A stretch of 64,000 nucleotides of DNA from Gracilariopsis chorda (GCA_003194525.1 NBIV01000304.1:18453-82452), one strand, 5' to 3'. Counted from the stretch's first letter, positions 33,616 through 44,245 are shown. The notes: generated by a model not told the origin, from the letters alone. Program-made: numbers and translations.

Positions 33616-34442
33616 TGTGGTGCAATGCCCCAAAGGGGAAAAACACCGAAAGACGTTCGGGATCTTCCTCTCACGAGGTGAACCCAGTTGGGTAGAGCCC
33701 TTCCAGAGGTGTCACGGCGAAGCCGGTTTGTAAGACCAGGGACACCTGTCGCGACTCGCGCAGGGAGGTGAAGGCGAAGAATCGGTATCCGCGTGAGCGG
33801 GGTGTGATCCTCAGTAGAGGTATGTTTCCACGTAAGTGGGGGTGTGTGAGCGGATGCGCACACGAGGGCCGCGGATAGCGGGAGGTGCTACCCTAAAAAG
33901 GGGGAAAAGGAAGGGCCAAGAGGAGGAAGAGAGGACGTTGTGAGTCGCGAGAGCGACGAACAGATACGGCGATGCCGGTAACAATATCCCTATACAGGGC
34001 GAAACACCAATATGATTGGAACAATTGTACTCCTAAGGATGGGCTTCTTTAGATGTGCAAGGGGGTTAGATGTCCCGTGGTTTACGGCGTTTCCCTCCAA
34101 GGAGGAGTAGAGTACGCGCGCAAGCGGCAACAACTAGAGCCAATTCCACAGGTTGGGGTCCCTTTTTGGGGAAGGTTTACTGGTGCGACGGCAGTGCGCC
34201 GTCGCACTAAGTACTAGCTTCCAAGAAATGGGTGTGAAAATAATAAATAATATTAACTAAAATACTCCACATTTCGTGGCAACATCCACTACTGTATCCA
34301 ACCGCCAATTGACCCCAATACCATGTCCCACGTGTCCATATCCACCATAGTGGGGCGTAGTTCATATACACACTACACAACCGATAATATCGGGAAAGCG
34401 TTCAAGTACCAAGAATCCCTCCCTGAGGGCGTTTGCACTTCA
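33616..34442 (-). repeat. 5' LTR of element G
   Basis: 827 bp, with roughly 25 to 30 differences from the 3' LTR by eye (about 96 to 97% identity). Carries the same terminal sequences and the 25-bp palindrome at 34183-34207. Confidence 0.95.
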
Positions 34443-35640
34443 ATGCCTGCATGAGTTCTTCTGATACCATTCTCCGTGGTGCACCCAGTATTGAAGGGGC
34501 GTATCCTTTGGCTAGTTCGAACGAGCTAAGCACTTTAGAACCGGTAAACAGGTTTGAAAGGAAAGCCGCGCGTGAAAATATGGTCTTGTCTGTGTCAGTA
34601 GAGTCTTCTTTCTGGATCTTTTCCATTATGCGTTTAACGACGCCGTTCTTACGCTCGATGATGCCTGTTTTGTTATGTCGTCTAACGGGTCGTACTTTCA
34701 GCTCAATGTTCCTCCCGTTCAAGAATCTTCGAATCTCTTTGGAAGTCATTTCGTCGTCTGCTGACAATGCTTCTGGTGCCCCTTGTCGATTGATCCATTC
34801 GGTCTCTATCAATCTAACGGTCGTGTTGGATTTTCGGTCACTTACTATTCCCGCTTCGGAGTACCCGGTGACGCAGTCAACCATATGTAAACAAGTATAT
34901 TGCGTTCCTCGGATATCTACAAACGTGAAATCGATTTGTATTTCTACGTTGAATGCCTGGTTCACGTGGTTGATCGATATCTTTCGCATTGGCTTTGGGG
35001 GTCCTGATTTGGCGCAGATGAGGCAGTTGTCGGATATCGCTCTTATTTCCTCTTCGACTGATTTCGAGATGTGTCCGGACCTCCTACATAATTGTATCAG
35101 CTCTTCTGGTGTCGCGTGTGTCAGTCGATGCAACCTTTTCGCGAGTGTGGTCGGCCTTATGTGTTGGGAGTTTGCTGACAGGAGTGACTTCATCATATAG
35201 GTTATCCGCATGTGTGCCCTCGAGTTGTATCGAGAAGAGGTGAGGTACACTTCGACAGTTCTCGGCTTCGAGTCTTCTGGACGCCTTATCGTCATCGTGG
35301 CTGGTTTCGAAGTCATGTCCGTTACACTATACCTCCTGATATCCAGTCCAATCGTCAACGGGGTTTCGTCGTCAAATAAGTCGAATGTGAGTTCTATTGG
35401 TTGGTTATGAATGTCCTGGAACGAAACGGACCATGAGCACAGAACTGGTTTGGGCTTGATGCACTCGTTCCCCCATCCTCTATGGTAGCGGGACCTTGGT
35501 CTATCTGGTTGGAATTGTATGTCCATAGCGGTACACAGTCTCAAGGCGGCTCTTATGCTTCTCGAAGATATAGGGCTCCCTTCGTCGAGTATGGGATTCG
35601 GATCCTCTTCCGAATCCCTTATTGAAAAAAAGGTTTCGAG
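34443..35640 (-). pseudogene. Copia F pol, protease-integrase part
   Basis: The copia pol upstream of the nested insertion. A poorly conserved protease-like stretch (FDLFDDETPLTIGLDIRRYS) is followed by an integrase finger (HRLTHATPEELIQLC to CLICAK). The core has catalytic Asp (VEIQIDFTFVD), Asp (ALSADDEMTSKE) and Glu (GIIERKNGVVKR). The frame reads EELMQA and then runs into the LTR of element G. Two frame changes separate it from gag: one at the T7 run at 35622-35628 and one near 35545. At least one of them is probably a mutation. Confidence 0.82.
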
Positions 35641-36776
35641 CTTTTCTGACGATGCTTCTCGCTAGGCCGTGGTTTGTAGCCTTCGCGCTTGTCATCGCGT
35701 CCACGTTTGGTGATCTGATTCAATTCAGTACCATTTTCGACTGCTTTGGCCTCTACCATTTTCCGCTCAGCATCTTCGGTCGACGATTGCTTACCGTTTC
35801 CTGATTCGTCAGTATCCCGGTTGCGCTTCCTGTTCTTCTTGAACATGCGGTTGGTATTCATGAAAGACCTGGATTGACTGTCGTTCGGCTCATTAGGCTT
35901 GGACTCGTCTTCTAAATCCTTTCCTTCGAGTCCCGCTTCTTCTAGTGCCAGGATGGCTTCCTGCAGACCTATCCAGGATTTCGCATCCCCGGATTGGTGG
36001 GATTTGGTTTTCTGGTCTAGAGCTGCTCTGAGCGCAAGGATGGACGTCTTCGATTCTTCTTGAAGATCGGTAGACGAAGAATCCGATTCTAAGACTTTGA
36101 GTATCGTAGCGATTCTGTTCGTAGATATTGGGATTATGGAATCCGTCTCAGAAGTCCTATTCTTGGAACTTGCAACGAGATTGCTGATGATATTGCTGAA
36201 GGTCTGTGAGGTAAGCCGAGCATTTAGGAGCAGAACAATTGCGAAGTTCTGACTGTCCGCGGATTCCTGTTCTGCATTTGTCAGATTAAGGTATGACAAT
36301 GCAGCGCCGGCAAAGCGATTAACGAAGTCGGAGATTGATTCTCCCTCTGATCGAACACAGGAATTGATTTCCTTATACAGACGCACGATGCGGCGTAAAC
36401 GGTCAACAGTAGAATCTTTGGCGACAAGATCGACTATCTTTTTCACCACTTCAATCTGCGTTAGGTGTTGATCTTCTGATTGTGGCGTCAATATGATTTC
36501 GCCGGTGCGGACGGCGTTTTTGACCATTTCTTTTCTTCCAAACTCTAGAGAGCGGTACAGAGTCATACCGAGGGTGGCTGCTCCACCTTTAGCTCTAGAA
36601 TCACCACCTTTGGCTGCAGCGCATAGATTGTCGGCCCATTCGAAGACGACTTCTCTCCAAAGGAGTTTATCTGTCTCAGGGCGGATTTTCGGGGGTAGTA
36701 ATATGTTGCTTGGGGAGAGCTCCTCCCCTGGGCCCATAACTGAGAGATGTGCTTCGGATATCTTACCGAAGTTCAT
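35619..36776 (-). CDS. Copia F Gag
   Basis: The frame is open from inside the LTR. The first ATG downstream of the LTR TATA box is at 36774-36776, giving a start MNFGKISEAHLSVMGPG. The second Met (36735-36737) lies in the primer-binding site. The protein has a helical capsid-like body (LWREVVFEWADNLCAAAK, VRLYKEINSCVRSEGESI, DFVNRFAGAALSYLN) and a Lys/Arg-rich C-terminus instead of a zinc knuckle. It ends SSKPFFQ at TAA 35619-35621, directly after a run of seven T. If translation starts at the primer-site ATG it is 372 residues; from the LTR ATG, 385. Confidence 0.75.
   Translation of the reverse strand: MNFGKISEAHLSVMGPGEELSPSNILLPPKIRPETDKLLWREVVFEWADNLCAAAKGGDSRAKGGAATLGMTLYRSLEFGRKEMVKNAVRTGEIILTPQSEDQHLTQIEVVKKIVDLVAKDSTVDRLRRIVRLYKEINSCVRSEGESISDFVNRFAGAALSYLNLTNAEQESADSQNFAIVLLLNARLTSQTFSNIISNLVASSKNRTSETDSIIPISTNRIATILKVLESDSSSTDLQEESKTSILALRAALDQKTKSHQSGDAKSWIGLQEAILALEEAGLEGKDLEDESKPNEPNDSQSRSFMNTNRMFKKNRKRNRDTDESGNGKQSSTEDAERKMVEAKAVENGTELNQITKRGRDDKREGYKPRPSEKHRQKSSKPFFQ
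36729..36740 (-). promoter_or_regulatory. Copia F primer-binding site (initiator tRNA-Met anticodon arm)
   Basis: The plus strand reads TGGGCCCATAAC, identical to the anticodon arm of plant/animal initiator tRNA-Met. The element strand (GTTATGGGCCCA) can pair with a half-tRNA cleaved in the anticodon loop, as in Drosophila copia. It directly adjoins the LTR end. Confidence 0.85.
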
Positions 36777-36980
36777 GACTGCGCAGTGTAGGGAAGGGTC
36801 TATCACAAGCAAACAACAATGTGGCACAGCTGCCTTGTCTCCCCTTACGGTTATCTGGGGGAACTGGTGTGCCTTTATATAGGTTAACTACGCGACCTTT
36901 GGGTTACTATGACGTACAAATTATACTAATGCAATGTACTATTATGTACGTTATGTCCTAAGTTGTACGTCAATGTCACA
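36741..36980 (-). repeat. 5' LTR of copia element F
   Basis: 240 bp. The minus strand contains TATATAAAG at 36873-36881, a good TATA box, which puts the transcript start near 36845 and leaves about 100 bases of R-U5. Confidence 0.93.
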
Positions 36981-36985
36981 ACTGT

Positions 36986-37830
36986 ATGTGTCTGTATGTG
37001 CAATGATACACAATCACAGACAATGGAGCTACACAAACTTCAACGGCTCTAGTCACTCTACGCGCCTCGGATCCCTACGAGCGCTATTGCGAGCTACAGC
37101 TCGCAGTAGCGCAAGTTGAGCTCCATAAGCTACACAATAAGCAAAGCTACTAAACTCACGCGGCGCCCAGCACCGCCTTCGGCCTAAAGCCGCACCCAGT
37201 TGTCTAAACTACCTAGGAATATCTTTGATAACGAGCTATTTGACACCTTATAATACATGAATAAACGCACATTTGTTTTCTTCCAAACGACTTGCTAATG
37301 GTAATAAGACGATTTGCCTTACTGCCGTGAATCGGTTGAGCACGTGTAAAATCCGTTATTCTGGTCATTTTCAGCTTCTATCAGCGCCGTCGAATCCGTC
37401 TCTAACGTGAACATCTTTAAGGACCAACTAAAAGGCCAAACTTTGATGCGTCCAATTACGCCATACTATTTCTATTCTGTGTACACGATTTCGCTCTTTG
37501 GGCCAACGGAGGAAAACATTTCTTCTAAACAACCAACTTAAAGTGCCATGGTGCACAAAATGTGCTCCATTGCAGCATGTTTTGTGCACAATATTCTCAG
37601 TAAAAAGCCCAAGCGCAGTAGAATAGAATTCTTTGAGTCGTGGAAACGGCATAAGTAAAGGTAGCAAACGTCTGTTTGGGACATATCGGACATAGGGTTA
37701 GATAAGAGTTGAAAGGAAGAAGCATGTAGAGTGAAATAGGTTGTAGGTGGCTGCTTGGAGAAACGGTTTCTGCAACTTTAGAGCAGATATCAGCTTAAAT
37801 ATAGTATCTTTAGCACATTTGGCAATACGT
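36986..37830. other. Intergenic, nothing recognised
   Basis: The right flank of copia F. 37060-37130 has clustered short inverted repeats (GAGCGCTATTGCGAGCTACAG and CTGCGAGC-like arms) but no gene. Confidence 0.35.
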
Positions 37831-37897
37831 AAAATATAAACGTATACTATTCAGGCAACCAAAACAACTTACGTACAGTACCAACTACGTGTACCCT

Positions 37898-38160
37898 TCT
37901 AACAAAAATATTTGTAATCTATGTAGCGCATACGTCGGCTACGCAGTACTGCAAATGTATACACTAATAAAAAATAGTTGCAATCTATGTAATGCCTACG
38001 AAGGCTGCACAGTACTGAAAACGTATACCTTTCTAAAACAATTGTTTCACTTTATGTACTGCATTCGTAGGCCAAACAGTACTGAAATCATAGAACCCTC
38101 TAGCAAGAATAGGAAATAACTATACGCCGTATACGTAGGTGAGATCGTACTATATATATG
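37898..38160 (+). repeat. Degenerate 66-67 bp tandem repeat, about 4 units
   Basis: Units begin near 37911, 37977 and 38044 with variants of GTTGCAATCTATGTAATGC, each followed by TACGnnGGC and CAGTACTG then an A/T-rich tract with GTATAC. A fourth, weaker unit follows. It is AT-rich and shows no lasting coding capacity. Confidence 0.65.
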
Positions 38161-38401
38161 TTAACGTTGGAAACCTATACTGCATAAGATTGCAATGCAT
38201 ACGTATTTAGTGAAGTACTACTTATGTGCACTATCGAACTACTGTTGGTGTCAGAATCATCGTGAGAATATGAGAACAGAATGTAAACGTATATATCACG
38301 CATACAACTATTTTACAACACCAGCTCTCTACTTCAGCGGCAGAGACGATACATTTTCCATGGAAAGGTGATCACCCAATCTCTTAATCTCTCTCCGGTT
38401 C

Positions 38402-38640
38402 TTGCAATCCGACAGGAGTTCTTCTTCTCATCAACCGCCATCACGACGTAGTGGGCCCCGGTTGGCAGCGGGCGTTCTTTCAAAAGAATATATACAGCCC
38501 GTGAATCATGGAAACATAACCAATGAACTTGCGCAGATGGACATAGTAACTAGAATCCATCTTTCACAAAATTTTATGGAACCTCATAACCCTGAAAAGA
38601 TGTACTTGAACGCGTCTTATTCTTCAAGCGCTCACCAGGA
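38402..38640 (+). other. Unrecognised ORF cut by the solo LTR
   Basis: An open frame (SDRSSSSHQPPSRRSG, QMDIVTRIHLSQNFMEPHNP) without a known domain and without a clear ATG. The solo LTR at 38642 interrupts it. Sequence at 39467-39576 beyond the LTR can be read as coding (YGAKYVWNAMAKNAFQAFIE), so a gene or old transposon frame may once have spanned this site. Confidence 0.3.
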
Positions 38641-38641
38641 A

Positions 38642-39466
38642 TGAAGTGCAACGCCCTCAGGGAGAGATTCCTGGTACTTGATCGTTTTCCCGATATTATC
38701 GGTTGTGTAGTGTGTATATGAAATACGCCCCACAATGGTGGGTATGGACACGTGGGACACGGTTTTGGGTCAATTGGCGGTTAGACACAGTAGTGGATGT
38801 TGCCACGAAATGTGGAGTATTTTAGTTAATATTATTTATTATTTTCACACCCATTTCTGGGAAGCTAGTACTTAGTGCGACGGCGCACTGCCGTCGCACC
38901 AGTAAACCTTCCCCAACAAGGGACCCCAACCTGGGGAATTGGCTCTAGTTGTTACCGCTTGCGCGCGTGCTCTACTCCTCCTTGGAGGGAAACGCCGTGA
39001 ACCACGGGACATCTAACCCCCTTGCACATCTAAAGAGACCCATCACTGGGAGTATAATTGTTCCAATTGCATTGGTGTTTCGCCCTGTATAGGGATATTG
39101 TTACCGGCATCGCCGTTCGTCCCCGTCGCTCTCGCGACTCACCTCGCCCTCTCTTCCTCCTCTTCGCCCTTCCTTTTTCCCCTTTTTAGGGTAGCACCTC
39201 CCGCTATCCGCGGCCCTCGTGTGCGCATCCGCTCACACACCCTCACTTACGTGGAAACATACCTCTACTGAGGATCACACCCCGCTCACGAGGATACCGA
39301 TTCTTCGCCTTCACCTCCCTGCGCAAGTCGCGACAGGTGTCCCTGGTCTTACAAACCGGCTTCGCCGTGACACCTCTGGGAGGGCTCTACCCAACTGGGT
39401 TCACCTCGTGAGAGGAAGATCCCGAACGTCTTTAGGTGTTTTTCCCCTTTGGGGCATTGCACCACA
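38642..39466 (+). repeat. Solo LTR of the element G family
   Basis: 825 bp, homologous to both LTRs of element G but in the opposite orientation (TGAAGTGC...GCACCACA on the plus strand). Flanked by the target duplication AGGAA at 38637-38641 and 39467-39471. It is the usual product of LTR-LTR recombination after a separate insertion. Confidence 0.93.
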
Positions 39467-39576
39467 AGGAACGAGAAGAAGGTTATGTGGCTCGCTGAGA
39501 GGCCTCTTTAAGGCATTCACTATGGCGCAAAATATGTCTGGAATGCAATGGCAAAGAATGCTTTTCAAGCCTTCAT

Positions 39577-39803
39577 TGAAACAACGTATGCGAACCGCCT
39601 ACTGAGAATGTAGAAGAGTTATTCTCTGACTGGTTGCTACTCTTCTTTTACAGTGGTTTCTTCTTCTCTTGGTTCTTTTATACTGCTCATCATGCTTAAT
39701 CTATCTGATGCTCGAGACCAATTAGAACCCTCATCCGTCACGAACTCTCAATTGTTCGTTAACGCTTTTCCAAGTACGACCTTTCATAACGATACTCGTT
39801 GCA
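39577..39803 (-). repeat. 3' LTR of element E
   Basis: Ends in element orientation TGCAACGAG...CGTTGTTTCA. Matches 44264-44490. Confidence 0.85.
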
Positions 39804-40044
39804 ACATTGTCCATGCCGCGTATTAACAACCTCTTCAATGCAAATGTGTTAGGAGATTCTTGGTTACAATATAATCACGAAACGCCTTTGTGAGAGTCCC
39901 ATCTGCATCGACAAAGTCTCGCGTTGGTTGCCACTGTGCGTCATGGGTATTCGCATTTTCGATAAGCGTAAGCAACTGATATCCTCTTACTCTTCTGCGA
40001 CTAGCCAAAATGCGTTCAAATTTGTAGTGATTGCCAGAACGTGA

Positions 40045-41581
40045 TTAACTAACCGGTACAGGGGTGCTTCTCATAGTCTGTGCAATTTCACGCGGCTGCT
40101 CCCGATGTGGTTTTGTATGACAAACATGGACTTGGGCATAATTTTTGATGTTTGGAGGAAAATCGAGTCGTACTGCATTCTTCCCTACCAGCTCCGTGAT
40201 TCGAAAAGGATCAAACCTCCGCGCAGACAACTTTGTTGAATCTTGAGCCTTATAATACGACTCTTGACATAGTTGTCGTGAGACCCATACTTCCTCTCCA
40301 ACCTGGTAGTTAGGCTTCTTAAAATGAACGCTTGTCTCCGCTGTTTGGCGAGCTTTCGCCAGTTGATTGGCATATATCGCATCTTCTTTCACTTCTCGTA
40401 GGGGATCCCGAAGATCAAAAAGATCCTCCAGCTTGGTTGTTGATTGAAAAGAAGTGTTCAACGGTGCTCTGTGTCTCCATACAAGATCGATCTCAAACGG
40501 GGAAAGGCCCAAGTCTTCAGATTTTGCGGAGTTGTATGCAAACTCTGCGCTTGGGAGAAGTAAGTCCGAGTCGGTCTGCTCAATTGAACAGAAACAGCGT
40601 ATGTAATTTTGAATCATACTATTCATGACCTCCGATGTTTTGTTTGTCTGAGGGGGACGAGCCGAAGACATACGTGTCTTCACCCCACATAGCTCCATTG
40701 GCGATTGCCAAAATGAAGAGGCAAAACGAGGATCACGATCGGAAATGATGGAATCAGGCAAACCATGGTGTGTAAATATATATCTGAAGAATTCTTTGGC
40801 AAAACCAGGCGCCGTATCCATTTCTTTGCAGGACACAATGCGAACCCTTCTTAACAAGCGATCAAGCCCAAGTGTGGATGGCATCAAATCCAGGGTTCAT
40901 CCTGGGTAGTTTCACAATGAAATCAGTCGCAACCATACCCCAGTGACGAATTGGCACTGGGAGAGCCGTAGGGTCGTTCAAAGTTGGGCCGTGGAAGTTC
41001 TTCTGTTGCTGACAGACGCGGCAGCCTTCAGAATACCGCTTTACATCTTTGGCTTTGCGCTTGCAATGGAATTCACACACACGAGCAAGAGTATTTGAAA
41101 ATGCAAAATGTCCTGTAATCTTAGAGTCATGGGCCAACTTCAATACTTGGCGACGACAATGTGACGGAATGGAGAGTTTTCCATTATAAAAAATACGCCA
41201 ACGTTCTTTCTTAAAGGATGGCAACAGTAGCTCGAGCCATTTGTGATGCTTACGATCCTCTGGCCATTTACCATTAAGTGCTTCCACAACAGATCCGAAG
41301 AATTGGTCTTTCTCATAACTGGACAAACTTCTTTCCAGTTCAGAGAATGATGGAGGCATACATTGAATTTGCTGGAGCGAGGGACAATCGGAAATACGAG
41401 ACAAAGAATCCCCCAGAACATATAACTTGCCTTTCACCAAGCTGACCTTGCGGATGTTAAAACTAGCGAGAACATCCAGCCAGCGGGCTTCACGTCGGTT
41501 CAAAGACTTTTTTGTTGGAAATTTGTCCATGACCTGATTATCAATAAAAGCTTCAATGTTGATCCTTCGAGGTAGCACCAA
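40045..41581 (-). pseudogene. Element E RNase H end and integrase
   Basis: 41581-40862 carries the RNase H end (VLPRRINIEAFIDNQVMDKF, LYVLGDSLSRI) and the integrase finger (KLAHDSKITGHFAFSNT to CRVCQQQKN). It reaches the first catalytic Asp (MVATDFIVKLPR). After a frame change 40887-40045 has SIISDRDPRFASSFW (second Asp), SARPPQTNKTSEVMNS (Glu of EVMN) and the C-terminal domain (YQVGEEVWVSRQLC, PFRITELVGKNAVRLDFP). Confidence 0.82.
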
Positions 41582-41606
41582 AACTGCTGCATCGAAACCA
41601 CTAGCG

Positions 41607-43361
41607 CTAGAAGCTCTCGTTCAATGGTGGTGTGGTTCTGTTTTGCCAAAGTAAGCTTCGTGACGTATACGCAATAACACGATCACACCCATTAGAGCCA
41701 AATAGCGTGAGGGTGGCCCCAAATGTCAGCTGCGAAGCATCAATTTGTAGACGGAACGACCTTGTGCAGTCCGGGGCAACGAGAATGGGGGCTAATATAA
41801 GTGCTTCTTTCAGCTCCAGGAATGTTCGTTCACACTCAGAGTTCCAATCCTTGATACTGCAGCCTTTGCGTGTAAGACCGGTCAAAGGTACAGCTCGCAG
41901 AGAAAAAGGGAGAATAAAGCGTTTGAAGAACTGTACCAGTCCCAAAAAGCTTCTAAGCTTCCTGATGTTACGAGGTCGCGGCCAATTTTTAATAACCACG
42001 ACTTTGCCGGGGTGAGCGGAGAGTCCATCTTGACTAACTCTCAACCGAAAATTCCGTTTCCGTGGCCATGAATGAACACTTCGTTGTCGAAACATATAGC
42101 TCATGTTGACACAATCGGTCGAGGACATATTTCATATGGTGCATGTGCTCTTCCCGTGTTTGGCTGTAAATGAGTGTATCATCAATATATACAACCAGTA
42201 ATCTGTCAATATAGTCATGCAGAATGCCGTTCATCAATGATTGAACGGACGCAGGACCGTTACAAAGCCCCAAAGGCATCAAAATGTATTCGAATTGCCC
42301 TATTTTGTGTTGAAGGCGGTTTCCTCTACATCAGATGGCCGGAGTAGGATCTGATGGAAACCGATTTTCAGATCGAGTTTAGAAAAGAATAGCACTTGGC
42401 CGAGACGATCAAACATCTCATCTGCATGGGGCAAAGGAGCATTATTACGCTTGGTAATACGAATAAGCGCTCGATAGTCGACTACACCACCTAGTTCGCG
42501 ACCGGGTTCCTTAACGAAAAACAAAGGCGCTCCAAAAGGTGAACGACTTGGTCGAATTTTTCCCGACTTCAGGAGCTTGTCAACGTATTTCCGGGCAGCT
42601 ACACGTTCTGCAGGATAGAGCTGATAAGGATCCTGATATGGAGGCTTGGAAGCAGAAACGAACTCGATGGTATGATCAACATCACGAGAGGGAGGTAGGC
42701 CATCCGGAAGTTCGACTTGAAATACATCTTCAATTTTGGAAAGTGTGTCTTGCAGCTCAGTGTTCGCTGTGGCTAGCAGCTCAGTCTTTGGGTCCTTTCT
42801 ACCTGCTTTTTGTTGAACACACTCAGAGCTGAACACCTTTGCAACCCGAAAGAATTGCATTTTAGACCTAGGAGAGCGCAGAGCCCGGCGAAACTGCTTC
42901 ACACCCATGTGTTACACACATGGGTCCTGTGCGCAGGCCACTGGCTGTGCTGATAGTTGCGTATCACCAATGATGACCAGAAGAGCATTGTAAGCGGTGC
43001 CGGGATTAACATCGATATGCCATGGCATACCAAGCAAGACATCGTAGCGATCATCAGCTATAATCCAGTTACTCGTGTACGAATGAGAGCCAATGCGCAG
43101 TGTGTCATTGAGAACCATCTCGGTCGCAATTTCTTGCCATCCAGCCTTTGAATGACATACGTCGACGAGAGGTGGGGGGAAATGGAACGCATGTCGATGA
43201 GCTGCCACAAAATTTCTAGACACTACATTTGAGGTACAACCATCATCGTTCAGGACGTTAACAGGAATGTTGTTCATAGCACCTGACAAAACGAGCAATG
43301 GCTTGCACCGCACACTTTCTGAGCTCTGCAATGCAGGAACAGACGACACGTTTTTTCGCAC
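41607..43361 (-). pseudogene. Element E protease and RT-RNase H
   Basis: Protease 43361-42912 has VNVLNDDGCTSNVVSRNF, in which DDG replaces the usual DSG or DTG. RT begins at 42908 (QVELPDGLPPSRDVDHTIEF, PSRSPFGAPLFFVKEPG, DYRALIRITKRNNAPLPHAD, FSKLDLKIGFHQI). It continues in another frame with VVYIDDTLIYSQT (catalytic YIDD), and then the thumb and RNase H start (RNIRKLRSFLGLVQFFKRFI, LQIDASQLTFGATLTLFG). At least three frame changes are needed. Confidence 0.82.
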
Positions 43362-43528
43362 AAGGCCTTTCTACGTGCTCTTCTCACTTTCGAAAGGACG
43401 GATTAGTTTTCCGAACGATGCGAATCGAAATTTTCAGAGCTGCCATCCGCAGAAGGCAATGCAGTCTCCAAATTTGCCACATTCGCCGTGCGTGCGGGAT
43501 CAATATGGTGCTTCCGCGGGCGACAAAC

Positions 43529-44245
43529 TCAAACTCGTTTATGGCATTTAAAGCAAGCATTGTTGCGGATATCAAGCAAGCATTGCTTGTAACGCTCTGA
43601 GCGACAAAATTCCGTGTTGTCAAGTTCCATAGGCGTAGGCGCCATCTGTATGGAGTGTGCTTTACGAAGCACTTCTGAGATATTCTGATGCACAGAAGAA
43701 GAGCCTGAAAAGGCCGCTTCTACTCGCATTGCAACTTTTTTGGCTTCCTCAAATTCCAAAAAGCTGGAATTACGAACTTCAAATTGGATCTTCGGTTTCA
43801 AAGCACTGATGAACTTGTCCCATTTCTCGCTCTCGCTCATATCAGGAATTGTGAGCAAAATGTTAAGAAAGGTAAAAAGATAATTAGCGACAGTTGTTGT
43901 TTGCATACAGGCTCAAAGAACATCGCGAGGGCGACGTTCGTGATCTTCTGGGACAAATTCTCTTTTGAAAGCTGCAACAAAAGTTTCCCAAGACTGTGGG
44001 ACTTCGTTGGCTTGTAAGCTCGTATACCACCAAATTGTAGCAGTGCTTGTCATCATTTTGGTTGCAAATGCAATGCGGTTTGCATCAGATAAGGCAAAAT
44101 TAGCGTTTGCGACCTGAACGAGTACAAAATACTGTTCAAATTTGTATAACCACATGTTCACGACAAGAAAATCAGGATCTCCAATGAAGCATTAGGGCTT
44201 ATTGGGCTTGAGATTGACCGACACAGAGGATGCTGAAACTTCCAT
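43529..44245 (-). pseudogene. Element E Gag
   Basis: The ATG at 44243-44245 lies right next to the primer site. One frame with stops near 44192 and 43913 contains the Gag core (FLVVNMWLYKFEQYF, ATIWWYTSLQANEVPQSWETF, KREFVPEDH) and the start of a knuckle (NACFKCHK). The knuckle is then broken by a stop, and the following His/Cys are not in place. Confidence 0.72.

Larger units (their letters stand above)
22748..34442 (-). mobile_element. Nested Ty3/gypsy element G with antisense gene
   Basis: An 11,695-bp element in minus orientation with LTRs of 826 and 827 bp. It was inserted into the copia pol gene with target duplication ATGCC at 22743-22747 and 34443-34447. It encodes a large Gag, a protease-RT-RNase H-integrase-chromodomain Pol and, on the opposite strand between pol and the 3' LTR, an extra long reading frame. 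Catalytic motifs are intact; damage is limited to a few stops. A solo LTR of the same family lies at 38642-39466. The whole element is rich in very small GC-arm hairpins, unlike its surroundings. Confidence 0.95.
20357..36980 (-). mobile_element. Ty1/copia element F, split by a nested gypsy insertion
   Basis: Two 240-bp LTRs (20357-20596 and 36741-36980) differ at about 8 positions by eye. The target duplication ACTGT is at 20352-20356 and 36981-36985. Transcription is on the minus strand. Removing the nested element and one copy of its target duplication leaves about 4.9 kb with gag, integrase, RT and RNase H in copia order. The polypurine tract and an initiator-tRNA primer site are in the expected places. 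Several stops and frame changes make it defective. Confidence 0.95.
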
